This document shows, one piece after another, positions 33,480-43,075 of a stretch of DNA of 64,000 nucleotides. Positions within the stretch are counted from its first letter, which is position 1, and each line of letters begins with the position of its first letter. The stretch is taken from assembly GCF_014297365.1 (NCBI RefSeq), contig NZ_JACOQD010000002.1, positions 963,910-1,027,909 on the forward strand, in the 5' to 3' direction. The notes under the pieces are model-generated. The model was not told where the DNA came from. It ran no database searches and saw only the letters and a program-made list of their open reading frames with translations. The translations under genes were made by a program, and so were the position numbers. This DNA is from Winogradskyella echinorum (GTDB lineage Bacteria > Bacteroidota > Bacteroidia > Flavobacteriales > Flavobacteriaceae).

Positions 33480-36400
33480 ATGAAAATCAAAAAAATATTA
33501 GTTGCTAATAGAAGTGAAATTGCCATAAGAGTATTAAGGGCTTGTGCCGAAATTAATATCGCAACTGTAGCTATTTACACTTACGAAGATCGTTACTCGC
33601 AGCATCGTTATAAAGCTGATGAATCTTACCAAATTGGTGAAAATAATGATCCTTTAAAACCGTATTTAGATATTGATGAAATTGTGGCTTTAGCAAAATC
33701 TAAAAATGTGGATGCTATACATCCTGGTTATGGTTTTTTATCTGAAAACTCAGAGTTTGCGAGGCGATGTGCTGAAAACGACATCATTTTTATTGGTCCA
33801 GATCCAGAGGTCATGGATGCCTTAGGTGATAAGATTACCGCAAAGAAAATTGCTGTTAAATGTAATGTACCAATTATAGAGAGTAATAAAGGAGATTTAA
33901 ACTCACTAGATACTGCTATTTCAGAAGCCAACAGAATTGGGTATCCTGTAATGCTAAAAGCGGCCTCAGGTGGTGGAGGTCGTGGTATGCGAGTTATTAT
34001 AAATGACGAAGAATTAGAAGCCAACTTTAGCTCGGCTAGTAATGAAGCCCTTAATGCATTCGGTGATGGTACTATGTTTTTAGAAAAATATGTTGAAAAC
34101 CCTAAGCATATAGAAGTGCAAATCGTGGCAGATAGACATGGTAATATTCGTCATTTATTTGAGCGCGATTGTTCCGTACAACGACGTCATCAAAAAGTAG
34201 TTGAAGTTGCTCCGTCCTATAATGTATCGCAAAAGGTAAAAGATGCACTATACAGATATGCTGTAGATATTACTTCTGAAGTTAATTATAACAACATCGG
34301 CACTGTTGAATTTTTGGTAGACAACAATGATAACATTTATTTTATTGAAGTCAACCCAAGAATCCAAGTAGAACATACAGTTACTGAGATGGTGACAGGA
34401 ATTGACTTGGTAAAATCACAGATTTTTATTGCTGGAGGCTATAAATTATCGGATAAACAAATTAAAATATACGATCAAGACAGTTTAGCTACGTATGGTT
34501 TTGCCTTACAGTGCAGATTAACCACTGAAGATCCCGAAAATAATTTTACACCAGATTATGGAGATATAACTACTTATCGTAGTGCTTCAGGTATGGGAAT
34601 TCGGCTCGATGCTGGTAGCATTTATCAAAGCTACAGTGTTAGTCCATTTTTTGATTCTATGTTAGTAAAAGTTTCGGCACACGGCAGAACACTAGATGGA
34701 GCCATAAGAAAAATGTCGCGTGCACTGAAGGAGTTTAGAATTAGGGGCGTAAAAACCAATATTCATTTTTTACAAAATGTTATTCTACATCAAACCTTTA
34801 GAGAGGGAAAAGTGAACGTGAATTTTATTCAGAATACTCCAGAATTATTCGATATTCGCTTACCACAAGATAGAACATCTAAGGCCATAAATTTCTTGGC
34901 AGAAGTGATTGTTAATGGTAATTCTGACGTTAAATTTATAGACGAGAATAAAGTATTTAGAGATCCAAAGGTTCCTAAATTTAATAGTAAGGAACCTTTT
35001 CCTAAAGGCACAAAAGATTTACTAACTGAGCTAGGAGCAGAACAATTTTGTAAATGGTTAAAGGACGAAAAGAAAATCCATTACACAGATACCACCATGC
35101 GAGATGCGCATCAATCTTTGTTGGCCACACGCATGCGAAGCTATGATATGCTGAAAGTTGCAGAAAGTTTTGCTAAAAATCATCCCAACACTTTTAGTAT
35201 GGAAGTTTGGGGTGGCGCCACTTTTGATGTTTGTCTTCGTTTTTTACACGAAAGTCCATGGACACGCTTAAGACAATTAAGAGAAGCGGTTCCAAATATT
35301 TTGTTTCAAATGCTACTTCGCGGTTCTAACGGAGTTGGTTACAAAGCTTATCCTGATAATTTAATTGAAAAATTTGTAGAAAAATCTTGGGAAAACGGAG
35401 TAGATATATTTAGAATATTCGATTCGTTAAATTGGGTAAAAGCCATGGAACCAAGCATTAATTACGTCCGAAAAACCGGAGGTATTGCAGAAGCGGCATT
35501 AAGTTATACAGGTGATATTTTAGATACAACCCAAACTAAATACAACCTAAAGTATTATACGCAACTCGCTAAGGATTTAGAAAATGCAGGTGCACATATG
35601 ATTGCTATAAAAGATATGGCAGGCTTATTAAAACCTTATGCTGCCACAGAACTTGTAGGTGCTTTAAAAGATACTGTAAATTTACCGATTCATTTGCATA
35701 CACACGATACTTCATCTTTACAAACCGCAACCTATTTAAAAGCTATTGAAGCTGGTGTAGATGTGGTAGATGTTGCGCTAGGTGGTTTATCTGGTTTAAC
35801 TTCACAACCCAACTTTAATGCAGCTGTAGAAATGATGAGACATCATGAACGAGCACATGATTTTAACATGGAAAAGCTAAATCAATTTTCAAACTTCTGG
35901 GAAGATACACGAGAGTTATACTACCCTTTTGAATCTGGATTAAAAGCTGGTACAGCAGAAGTATTTCAGCATGAAATTCCTGGTGGACAATATTCTAACT
36001 TAAGACCTCAAGCAGAAGCTTTAGGTTTAGGAGACCGTTTCGATGATGTTAAAAACATGTATGCCCAAGTCAATAAAATGTTTGGGAATTTAGTAAAAGT
36101 AACACCGAGTTCTAAAGTTGTTGGTGATATGGCCATTTTTATGGTAACCAACAATTTAACTCCTGAAGATGTTATGACTCGTGGTGAGGAAATATCCTTT
36201 CCAGAATCGGTAATTAATTTCTTTAAAGGAGATTTAGGCCAACCGACTGGTGGATTTCCAAAAGAACTTCAAAAAATAATATTAAAAAATAAAACTCCTT
36301 ATACAGACCGACCTAACGCGCATTTAAAACCTATAGATTTCACTAAAGAATACGCAGCTTTTAAAAAGAAATTTCAGGTTGGTTTTACTAGAGCTATTGA

Positions 36401-36929
36401 AATTGAAGACTTTTTATCTTACACCTTATATCCAAAAGTTTTTGAAGCTGCACATCAAAACTATAAGAATTACGGAAATGTAGCCTTAATACCAACAAAG
36501 AACTTTTTCTATGGTATGAAACTACGTGAAGAAACTTTAATAGAACTAGAGCCTGGCAAAACTGTTATTGTAAAGCTATTATCTGTTGGTATACCAAATG
36601 ATGAAGGGAAACGGATAGTCTTTTTTAAAGTCAATGGAGAGAACAGATATGTTGAAGTTTTAGACACATCGCTAAACATTAAAAAACAAGAAAATGTAAA
36701 AATTGATGTTGAAGACAGCAACCAAATTGGAGCTCCTTTGCAAGGTTCACTTTATAAAGTATTGGCTAAAAAGGGAGCTACTGTAAAAGAAAATGATCCT
36801 TTATTTATTATTGAAGCCATGAAAATGGAAACTACTGTTACAGCACATAAAGCCGGAAAAATTAAATCTATAGCATTAGATGAAGGTAGTATGGTAAAAC
36901 AAGACGATTTAGTTGTTACCTTTGAGTAA
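33480..36929 (+). CDS. pyc: Pyruvate carboxylase
   Basis: A 1149-residue single-chain, biotin-dependent enzyme that makes oxaloacetate from pyruvate, bicarbonate and ATP to refill the TCA cycle. Domains in order are biotin carboxylase (residues 1-450, with PVMLKAASGGGGRGMRV and FIEVNPRIQVEHTVTE), carboxyltransferase (about 530-800, with YTDTTMRDAHQSLLATRMR and AIKDMAGLLKP, whose Lys is carbamylated and binds the metal), PC tetramerisation (about 860-1060) and the biotinyl domain with biotinylated Lys1115 in EAMKMETT. The full family length is present. It follows the kinase-like gene and precedes a methyltransferase gene 11 bases away. Confidence 0.98.
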   Translation: MKIKKILVANRSEIAIRVLRACAEINIATVAIYTYEDRYSQHRYKADESYQIGENNDPLKPYLDIDEIVALAKSKNVDAIHPGYGFLSENSEFARRCAENDIIFIGPDPEVMDALGDKITAKKIAVKCNVPIIESNKGDLNSLDTAISEANRIGYPVMLKAASGGGGRGMRVIINDEELEANFSSASNEALNAFGDGTMFLEKYVENPKHIEVQIVADRHGNIRHLFERDCSVQRRHQKVVEVAPSYNVSQKVKDALYRYAVDITSEVNYNNIGTVEFLVDNNDNIYFIEVNPRIQVEHTVTEMVTGIDLVKSQIFIAGGYKLSDKQIKIYDQDSLATYGFALQCRLTTEDPENNFTPDYGDITTYRSASGMGIRLDAGSIYQSYSVSPFFDSMLVKVSAHGRTLDGAIRKMSRALKEFRIRGVKTNIHFLQNVILHQTFREGKVNVNFIQNTPELFDIRLPQDRTSKAINFLAEVIVNGNSDVKFIDENKVFRDPKVPKFNSKEPFPKGTKDLLTELGAEQFCKWLKDEKKIHYTDTTMRDAHQSLLATRMRSYDMLKVAESFAKNHPNTFSMEVWGGATFDVCLRFLHESPWTRLRQLREAVPNILFQMLLRGSNGVGYKAYPDNLIEKFVEKSWENGVDIFRIFDSLNWVKAMEPSINYVRKTGGIAEAALSYTGDILDTTQTKYNLKYYTQLAKDLENAGAHMIAIKDMAGLLKPYAATELVGALKDTVNLPIHLHTHDTSSLQTATYLKAIEAGVDVVDVALGGLSGLTSQPNFNAAVEMMRHHERAHDFNMEKLNQFSNFWEDTRELYYPFESGLKAGTAEVFQHEIPGGQYSNLRPQAEALGLGDRFDDVKNMYAQVNKMFGNLVKVTPSSKVVGDMAIFMVTNNLTPEDVMTRGEEISFPESVINFFKGDLGQPTGGFPKELQKIILKNKTPYTDRPNAHLKPIDFTKEYAAFKKKFQVGFTRAIEIEDFLSYTLYPKVFEAAHQNYKNYGNVALIPTKNFFYGMKLREETLIELEPGKTVIVKLLSVGIPNDEGKRIVFFKVNGENRYVEVLDTSLNIKKQENVKIDVEDSNQIGAPLQGSLYKVLAKKGATVKENDPLFIIEAMKMETTVTAHKAGKIKSIALDEGSMVKQDDLVVTFE

Positions 36930-36940
36930 GAAATAGAAAT

Positions 36941-37732
36941 ATGTCAACCAAATACAATAAAATAGGAATCAATTACAATCAAACACGTAAAGCTGATTCC
37001 TATTTAACTGAGCAGTTATTAAAACATCTCAACCCAAATAAAAAGGGTTTATATTTAGATATTGGCTGTGGTACTGGTAATTACACTTCAGAGTTACAGA
37101 ACAGAGGCTTTAAATTTATTGGCATTGACCCTTCTATAGAAATGCTTCAAAAAGCACAAGCTAAAAACCAAAATATTGAATGGAAAATTGGCAGTGCTGA
37201 AAAAACAGATTTACCTCAACAAAGTATCGATGGTATTATGGGTACATTAACTATTCATCATTGGTCTAATTTGGCTAGAGCATTTTCAGAATTGGCCTAT
37301 ATTTTAAAACCTGAAGGAAAAATAGTCCTCTTCACCTCTACTCCAAAACAGATGAAAGGGTATTGGCTTAATCATTATTTCCCGAAGATGATAGAGGATT
37401 CTATTGTGCAAATGCCATCACTTAAAACTATAGAAGAAGCCATGGATAATGCCAGACTTAAAATTACTTCAACAGAAAATTATAATATAAAACCAGATTT
37501 AAAAGATCAGTTTTTATACTGTGGCAAACAAAACCCAGAATTATATTTTGACGAAAGCATAAGACATGGCATCTCATCTTTTAGTGCTTTAGCAAATCTT
37601 GAAGAAGTAGAAAGAGGATTGAATCAATTAAGATTAGACATAGATTCAGGAGAAATTAATTCGGTGATAAAATCTTATGAAAACAATCTTGGCGATTACT
37701 TATATATTATTGCTGAGAAAACAGAAGCTTAA
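36941..37732 (+). CDS. Class I SAM-dependent methyltransferase
   Basis: A 263-residue methyltransferase. The SAM-binding motif I is YLDIGCGTGNYTSEL (about residues 38-52), followed by FIGIDPSIEMLQKA (motif II acid) and GIMGTLTIHHWSNLARAFSEL (motifs III-IV, UbiE-like). This is the Methyltransf_11 pattern. The substrate is unknown; the C-terminal half with SFSALANLEEVERGL is variable in the family. It begins 11 bases after pyc, so it is in the same transcript. Confidence 0.9.
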   Translation: MSTKYNKIGINYNQTRKADSYLTEQLLKHLNPNKKGLYLDIGCGTGNYTSELQNRGFKFIGIDPSIEMLQKAQAKNQNIEWKIGSAEKTDLPQQSIDGIMGTLTIHHWSNLARAFSELAYILKPEGKIVLFTSTPKQMKGYWLNHYFPKMIEDSIVQMPSLKTIEEAMDNARLKITSTENYNIKPDLKDQFLYCGKQNPELYFDESIRHGISSFSALANLEEVERGLNQLRLDIDSGEINSVIKSYENNLGDYLYIIAEKTEA

Positions 37733-37775
37733 ACCTGTAAGTTTATCTTACCTTTGCTCATCAAATATTTGACCT

Positions 37776-38732
37776 TTGCAAAAGAAAAAAGAACACCCAA
37801 AAGTAAAATCTCAACTTCATCCTAGAAGCCAACATAGAGAACGCTATAATTTTGATGCTCTTATTAAAAGTTCACCAGAATTAGCCGCTTATGTTGCTCC
37901 AAACAAATATGGTGACGAATCTGTCGATTTCTTTAACCCAAAAGCAGTATTAGCTTTAAACAAAGCACTTTTGAAGCATCATTATGGTATTGAGTTTTGG
38001 GAAATACCAGAGCATTATTTATGTCCGCCAATTCCAGGTCGTGCAGATTATATTCACAATATTGCTGATTTATTAAAAGGCAATGGTTCTAAAATCCCAA
38101 AAGGAAACCACATCAAAGGTTTAGACATTGGTGTTGGAGCCAGTTGTATTTACCCCATAATTGGTAATTCTGAATATGGTTGGTCATTTATTGGAAGTGA
38201 CACCAACGAAACTGCAATCACTTCAGCTAAAGCTATAGAGCAAGGTAATTCAAATTTAAAATCTAATCTAGAAATTAGACGACAAGAACAATCTAATGCA
38301 TTTTTTAAAGGTATTCTTAAACCGGAAGAAAATGTCGACTTTACGATGTGCAACCCACCATTTCATGCGTCCCTTCATGAGGCGCAAAAAGCAAGTCATA
38401 AAAAAATAAAGAATCTTAGAGGAAGGGGTCAAAACAAAACCATATTAAATTTTGGTGGACAGCAAAACGAATTGTGGACTAAAGGTGGTGAAGCCCGATT
38501 TGTAAAAGACATGATTTACGAAAGTCGAAATTTCGGTAAACAATGCCTTTGGTTTACAAGCTTAATCTCAAAGCAAGTAACTTTAAAACCAACCTATAAA
38601 ATTTTAGAAAAAGTGAATGCTACTGACGTAAAAACCATTGAAATGGGACAGGGTCAGAAAGTAAGCCGATTTATAGCTTGGACATTTTTATCAGAAAAAG
38701 AACAAACCGAATGGATTAATAAGCGCTTCTAA
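37776..38732 (+). CDS. rlmF: 23S rRNA m6A1618 methyltransferase RlmF
   Basis: A 318-residue N6-adenine rRNA methyltransferase. TTG (37776) is chosen as the start because no ATG fits before the conserved HPRSQHRERYNFDALI segment. The SAM loop is LDIGVGASCIYPIIG, and the catalytic N6-adenine motif is NPPFHAS with MCN before it. The basic LRGRGQNKT loop probably contacts rRNA. Length matches E. coli RlmF (308). It modifies A1618 of 23S rRNA. It probably continues the pyc transcript. Confidence 0.93.
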   Translation: MQKKKEHPKVKSQLHPRSQHRERYNFDALIKSSPELAAYVAPNKYGDESVDFFNPKAVLALNKALLKHHYGIEFWEIPEHYLCPPIPGRADYIHNIADLLKGNGSKIPKGNHIKGLDIGVGASCIYPIIGNSEYGWSFIGSDTNETAITSAKAIEQGNSNLKSNLEIRRQEQSNAFFKGILKPEENVDFTMCNPPFHASLHEAQKASHKKIKNLRGRGQNKTILNFGGQQNELWTKGGEARFVKDMIYESRNFGKQCLWFTSLISKQVTLKPTYKILEKVNATDVKTIEMGQGQKVSRFIAWTFLSEKEQTEWINKRF

Positions 38733-38739
38733 CTTTATT

Positions 38740-39288
38740 GTGAAACTTTCATTATCAGATAGAATTAAATTTAGCATTACTGCTATTAAAAAACATGGCT
38801 TATTGATACCAATGGGTTTGGTATTTTTAGGTATTGGATGCTTTTTAATAATCCTAGGCATAAAATACGACAACAATATTCCGTTACTCGTTACAGGTAG
38901 TTTTGTCACCTTATTTATGGGTTTCTTTTTAGGATACACTATGCCTTCTAGCCTTCTCTATTATTATGAAAAGGCTGTTATTAAAAAATACGGAAGCTAT
39001 ACAAATGCAATAATTACAAAAAAATATATTGAAGATCAATCTTATGAAGAATGTGTAGATAACAGAGTTGATAAGATTGAATTATTTGTTTATACCATAG
39101 ATTACAAATTTAATTACCATAAAGACTTCACTAATAGTTTTATAGTAGAACACAAGGCTTGTTTTGATAAGTTAGAAATAGGATCTACAATTCCTATTAA
39201 GTTTTTAAAACATAAACCTCAACAATCCGAACCAAGACGGCAAAAATTATGCAATGATTTAGATTTGAAAAGAAATCAATGTAATTAA
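38740..39288 (+). CDS. Small membrane protein, DUF3592-like
   Basis: A 182-residue protein starting at GTG (38740), 7 bases after rlmF. Two hydrophobic helices (about residues 20-42 and 48-70) are followed by a soluble domain with the pattern TNAIITKKYIEDQSYE, then FVYTIDYKFNYHKDF and GSTIPIKFLKHKPQQSE. That layout resembles DUF3592 proteins, where a short OB-like domain follows a hairpin of membrane helices. The function is unknown. Confidence 0.7.
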   Translation: MKLSLSDRIKFSITAIKKHGLLIPMGLVFLGIGCFLIILGIKYDNNIPLLVTGSFVTLFMGFFLGYTMPSSLLYYYEKAVIKKYGSYTNAIITKKYIEDQSYEECVDNRVDKIELFVYTIDYKFNYHKDFTNSFIVEHKACFDKLEIGSTIPIKFLKHKPQQSEPRRQKLCNDLDLKRNQCN

Positions 39289-39325
39289 ATAGCTCTAAAA
39301 CATTTGTTATACCTTTGTCTCATTG

Positions 39326-39399
39326 TTGACATTCCTACAAGACCAGGAATCCACTTTCTTATTATTAGCCTCTAGATTCCTGCTTTCGTAGGAATGACA
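39326..39399. repeat. REP-like inverted repeat
   Basis: Left arm ACATTCCTACAAGACCAGGA with ATC and right arm GATTCCTGCTTTCGTAGGAA with TGACA are complementary apart from a few bases, with a 26-base centre. It belongs to a second class of short interspersed repeat (GTCATTCCTACGAAAG-type), just upstream of the helicase gene. Confidence 0.6.
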
Positions 39400-39418
39400 A
39401 AAGTTATAAACTAAATAT

Positions 39419-40654
39419 ATGTCATTTAAAGACTTAAAACTCATAAAACCGCTACAAAAAGCTATTGAAGCTTCTGGTTATGTTGAACCTACGTTGGTAC
39501 AACAACGTGCTATTCCTTTAATTTTAGACGGAAAAGATGTCATTGTATCTGCCCAAACAGGTACTGGTAAAACAGCCGCATTTGCTTTACCAATTTTACA
39601 GCAATTGTTCGATAAGCAAGATGCACCTAAACGTGGCAAAAAAATTAGAGCTTTAATTATAAGTCCAACCAGAGAATTGGCCGTGCAGATTCAACAAAAT
39701 TTTAAGACCTATGCCCAGTTTTCTAATTTAAGATCTCTAGTTGTTTTTGGAGGTACTTCCATAGAACCACAAATTGATGTGCTTAAAAAAGGGGTTGATA
39801 TACTAGTTGCAACTCCTGGTCGTCTACTCGATTTGCACAAACAAGATTATGTAAATCTCGATTATATTGAAACATTTGTATTAGACGAAGCGGACTTAAT
39901 GTTGGCTATGGGCTTTATTGATGATGTAAAAAAGATTGAACGCCTTTGTCCTGAAGATAAACAAACTCTTTTATTCTCGGCAACCATTCCTTATAAGATA
40001 GAGCAATTAGCTAATGGTATTCTTAAAAACCCTGAACGTATAGATGTCACTCCAACAAAATCTGTAGCACAAGATGTTAGTCAGGTGTTGTATTATGTAC
40101 CAAAACGCAACAAAATTGAATTGTGTTTACACCTAATGCGAAACACCATAAAAGGCAATGTTCTTATTTTTCGACGCACAAAATTTGGTGTAAATAAACT
40201 AGAACAAACCTTACTTAAAAACGGCTATACTGTAGATAGTATTCATGGTGATAAAGCGCAAAGTGAAAGACAAACCGCCTTAAACAAGTTTAAAAATGGT
40301 TATGTAAAAGTCTTAATTGCAACTGATGTAGCTGCACGTGGTATTGATATTAACGAACTTGATAACGTACTTAATTTTGATATGCCAAATGTACCAGAAA
40401 CATACGTACATAGGATTGGTAGAACTGGTCGTGCCGGAAATATTGGTAAAGCATATGCTATGTGTTCTGCGGACGAAAAAAGTTATGTGAAAACTATTGA
40501 ACAAAGTATTAATGTTCAAATCCCAGTAGAGACTGAACATCCTTACCCTTTAGATCCAAAAGCCAAACCTATTGTGCATAAAAAGAAAGGCAGTAAGTAT
40601 AAAAAAGGTCGTAAAAGTGAAGCTTCTAAGAAAAAGAAGAAGCGTTGGTACTAA
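39419..40654 (+). CDS. DEAD-box RNA helicase (RhlE-like)
   Basis: A 411-residue ATP-dependent RNA helicase that probably acts in rRNA assembly or mRNA turnover. All motifs are present: Q motif PTLVQQRAIP, Walker A AQTGTGKT, Ia PTRELAVQI, Ib TPGRLLD, DEAD at VLDEADLML, SAT in LLFSATIP, then IFRRTKFGVNKLEQTL, ATDVAARGID and HRIGRTGR. The C-terminus is a basic tail (KKKGSKYKKGRKSEASKKKKKR) likely to bind RNA. Length and order match RhlE. Confidence 0.95.
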   Translation: MSFKDLKLIKPLQKAIEASGYVEPTLVQQRAIPLILDGKDVIVSAQTGTGKTAAFALPILQQLFDKQDAPKRGKKIRALIISPTRELAVQIQQNFKTYAQFSNLRSLVVFGGTSIEPQIDVLKKGVDILVATPGRLLDLHKQDYVNLDYIETFVLDEADLMLAMGFIDDVKKIERLCPEDKQTLLFSATIPYKIEQLANGILKNPERIDVTPTKSVAQDVSQVLYYVPKRNKIELCLHLMRNTIKGNVLIFRRTKFGVNKLEQTLLKNGYTVDSIHGDKAQSERQTALNKFKNGYVKVLIATDVAARGIDINELDNVLNFDMPNVPETYVHRIGRTGRAGNIGKAYAMCSADEKSYVKTIEQSINVQIPVETEHPYPLDPKAKPIVHKKKGSKYKKGRKSEASKKKKKRWY

Positions 40655-40713
40655 TTTAGATAATTAGATTGTTAGAACTTTAGATTATTGGATTAAAAAA
40701 GCCAAAAGCGGAT

Positions 40714-40739
40714 GCTAATGGCTAATGGCTAATGGCTAA
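40714..40739. repeat. Short tandem repeat, GCTAATG x 3.7
   Basis: Three perfect copies of GCTAATG and a partial fourth lie between the convergent helicase and the 40741 gene ends. It is a possible slippage-variable tract with no clear role. Confidence 0.7.
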
Positions 40740-40740
40740 A

Positions 40741-41379
40741 TTACTCAAACGTCATTTCAAAAAGTAAGTAGTGTTTAATACCAAATTTCTCTCCCCATTT
40801 TTCTATATCGTCACCAGAAGTACCAACTTCGCACCAAGATTTAGATCCATCTGCTCTTTCGTATGGTAAAATATAAGCTAGTAGATAAAAAGCTTTATTG
40901 TAGCCTATATCTAAATTACTTTCGTCAACAAGATTTCTAAGACTGTAATCATCTGATTTTATGGCATCATACTTTTTAGTAACACTAAATCTTGAGAATT
41001 TAAAGGTCATTTTTAATTGATTATCGTTCGTCAATTTTGACATCACTTTCATATTTAAAACTGAATCTTTTAACGTTTCAAATTCTTTTACACCGAGATT
41101 TTTACTATCTAAAACCACTGTTTCAGTTTTAATATTCCCATCCCAAATTTCCTTTACGGTTAGTTTATAACTCTTACCTTTTAATTCTTCATCTGAAAAT
41201 TTTATTTTCTGATAATCAATCCCTTCAAAACTAAGAATGTCGTGTATTTCAGAATTATCCGAAGAATACTCAGTTTCCATTTTTAAACCAGTTGGGTTAT
41301 TAAAATCAACCTCTTTTTGTTGTGCTTGTAACACTCCGAAGCAAGTTAATGCTACGGCTAAAATTTTTAGTTTTTTCAT
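40741..41379 (-). CDS. Hypothetical exported protein of an ECF operon
   Basis: A 212-residue protein with a signal peptide ending at about residue 19 (GVLQAQQ). The mature part is beta-rich, with segments such as SYKLTVKEIWDGNIKTE and LKMTFKFSRFSVTKKYDA. No known domain is recognised. It begins 3 bases after the upstream gene stop and is the last gene of the sigma/anti-sigma operon, so it is probably part of the response that the sigma factor controls. Confidence 0.75.
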   Translation of the reverse strand: MKKLKILAVALTCFGVLQAQQKEVDFNNPTGLKMETEYSSDNSEIHDILSFEGIDYQKIKFSDEELKGKSYKLTVKEIWDGNIKTETVVLDSKNLGVKEFETLKDSVLNMKVMSKLTNDNQLKMTFKFSRFSVTKKYDAIKSDDYSLRNLVDESNLDIGYNKAFYLLAYILPYERADGSKSWCEVGTSGDDIEKWGEKFGIKHYLLFEMTFE

Positions 41380-41382
41380 AAT

Positions 41383-42576
41383 TTAGTTTTTGTTTAATGT
41401 TTTGATGGTATCGTTGTGTGAGTATATGATACCATTGATGATATCAAAGAAAATAAGGCCAGAGGATTTCTCATTTGGGTTAGCTGGCTTAGACATTAAT
41501 CGATTTCGCTCTCTACTTTTTGGCTGCATTGTTACTTCAAAGGCATCTTTACCAACTATATTCCGGGTGTTGTAGCCAATAACCTCGAGGTTGTGATTTA
41601 AATCTGGATAGAAAAAATGGATTTTAGAGTACTCAGAGAATAGATCGAAACGTTGAAAATCTTTAGTCCAGTTATAAAAATAATACTCACTATTAAAGTC
41701 GGTAATTTTATTGCCTTTACCAATTTCAGCTATTTCAATTTTTGTAAATTCCGTATTTAACAACGAATTACTTAAGCGCCCAATTCTTACTTCTTTTAAG
41801 TTAGCAAAACTATAACTGCCACTAATAACTGTCTCTGCATTAAAATATCCATTATCAAAATCAATAATACTAAGTGTATTACCAAGTGCTTTAAATCTTA
41901 GTTTAGAATTTCGAATATTCATCGTAGCACGATTATAAAAATCATCCATAAAAACTAAATTTGAGTTTTCTATAGTAGCTCTTACGTGAATGTTTTTTGG
42001 AATTTTAATGACCATTTTAGAGATGATAAGATTATTAGTGCTCTTATTCCATCTTTCAGCCTGACTAGGTTTTATATTTAATGCTTCTCGTATTTTATTT
42101 CTATAAATAGATTCTGAGTATTTTATTTCGTGTAAAATAGAGTCTAGCGACTTTCTTATAACCGGTTTAGGAAGAGAATCTTTTAAAAATTTCTTTTTAT
42201 CAAATCGATCAATTAGTGATTGTTGATGATTATACACACTAGGACTAAAATTAGATTTTGATTTAGTAGAATACGTAATTTTATTATCTTCTTTTTTACC
42301 TGAAACTAATAAATGCTTTAACTGTCTTTCTTTTATCTTTTTTCTAACATTTTTAAATTCTATCGTATATTCTATATAAACTTTTTCATCTGGCGATTCA
42401 ATGACTTTGGCAGTTGTGTTATTTAAGTTTAAGACCAAAGTAGTATTTGCATTAGTACTGAAGTTTTCTTTGTAAATGGTATGTTTTTCATCCATTTCAA
42501 TTCCAGACGGCTTTTGAGCGTAAACAACTGTTGATGTGATGAGCACCAACAATAAGATTTTAAATTGATTTTTCAT
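41383..42576 (-). CDS. Hypothetical exported protein of an ECF operon
   Basis: A 397-residue exported protein with signal peptide (LVLITSTVVYAQ, cut near residue 20). The central part (about 150-330) contains regularly spaced beta-strand-like segments such as ISKMVIKIPKNIHVRATIENSNL and IDFDNGYFNAETVISGSYSF, suggestive of a right-handed beta-helix or DUF4097-like adhesin domain. That is tentative. Its start overlaps the stop of the anti-sigma gene by 17 bases, so expression is tied to it. The function is unknown. Confidence 0.75.
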   Translation of the reverse strand: MKNQFKILLLVLITSTVVYAQKPSGIEMDEKHTIYKENFSTNANTTLVLNLNNTTAKVIESPDEKVYIEYTIEFKNVRKKIKERQLKHLLVSGKKEDNKITYSTKSKSNFSPSVYNHQQSLIDRFDKKKFLKDSLPKPVIRKSLDSILHEIKYSESIYRNKIREALNIKPSQAERWNKSTNNLIISKMVIKIPKNIHVRATIENSNLVFMDDFYNRATMNIRNSKLRFKALGNTLSIIDFDNGYFNAETVISGSYSFANLKEVRIGRLSNSLLNTEFTKIEIAEIGKGNKITDFNSEYYFYNWTKDFQRFDLFSEYSKIHFFYPDLNHNLEVIGYNTRNIVGKDAFEVTMQPKSRERNRLMSKPANPNEKSSGLIFFDIINGIIYSHNDTIKTLNKN

Positions 42577-43075
42577 GCTGTTCGTTTTTTTGATTTAAAA
42601 TTTTGATGTGCTTTTGAATATCTTTTAAAATTTGAAGTCGTGTCTGTAAATTATCGACCAAAGCTTCTATTACTAAAATGTTATTAGAATCTTCTTTAAA
42701 CTGAATCGAAATATCTTGGTAATCTGCATCTAATTCATCTAACTTTTTTCTAAAGCGTTCTACTAAAACCTCATCTTCAGCAATGGCTAAAAAATTCTGC
42801 CACTCTATTTCAATATTTTGGAGGTACTCTGCTTCTACAGCTTCAATTTGTGCAACCATTGGTGACACCTCTTCTATATCTAGTTTTGAATAAAAAATGC
42901 TAAAGCCTATAGTTAGTGCTACCAGTAATACAGCTGCTATTCTCAGCCAAGAAAAAGAAGTTTTCTTTTTACTTGGTTGCTTCTGTAGTTTTTCTAAAAA
43001 CTCAGTTCTATGATTTTTAGGAAGCGATTTTAAGCTATCTTCCTCTTTAAATAAATCTCTAATATCTTGCTTCAT
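42560..43075 (-). CDS. Putative anti-sigma factor, single-pass membrane protein
   Basis: A 171-residue protein with one transmembrane helix at about residues 45-63 (IAAVLLVALTIGFSIFYSK). The short N-terminal cytoplasmic part (DIRDLFKEEDSLKSLPKNH) and the long helical, acidic periplasmic part (AQIEAVEAEYLQNIEIEWQNFL) fit an anti-sigma factor. The gene overlaps the upstream ECF sigma gene by 17 bases and the downstream gene by 17, giving a tightly packed operon. No classical zinc-ASD histidine-cysteine motif is seen, so the type is uncertain. Confidence 0.75.
   Translation of the reverse strand: MKQDIRDLFKEEDSLKSLPKNHRTEFLEKLQKQPSKKKTSFSWLRIAAVLLVALTIGFSIFYSKLDIEEVSPMVAQIEAVEAEYLQNIEIEWQNFLAIAEDEVLVERFRKKLDELDADYQDISIQFKEDSNNILVIEALVDNLQTRLQILKDIQKHIKILNQKNEQHEKSI

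Noticed and set aside
40714..40739. GCTAATG tandem repeat considered as a CRISPR-like or iteron array
   Set aside because: The unit is only 7 bases with no spacers and fewer than four copies; it lies between convergent gene ends and has no replication or Cas gene nearby.
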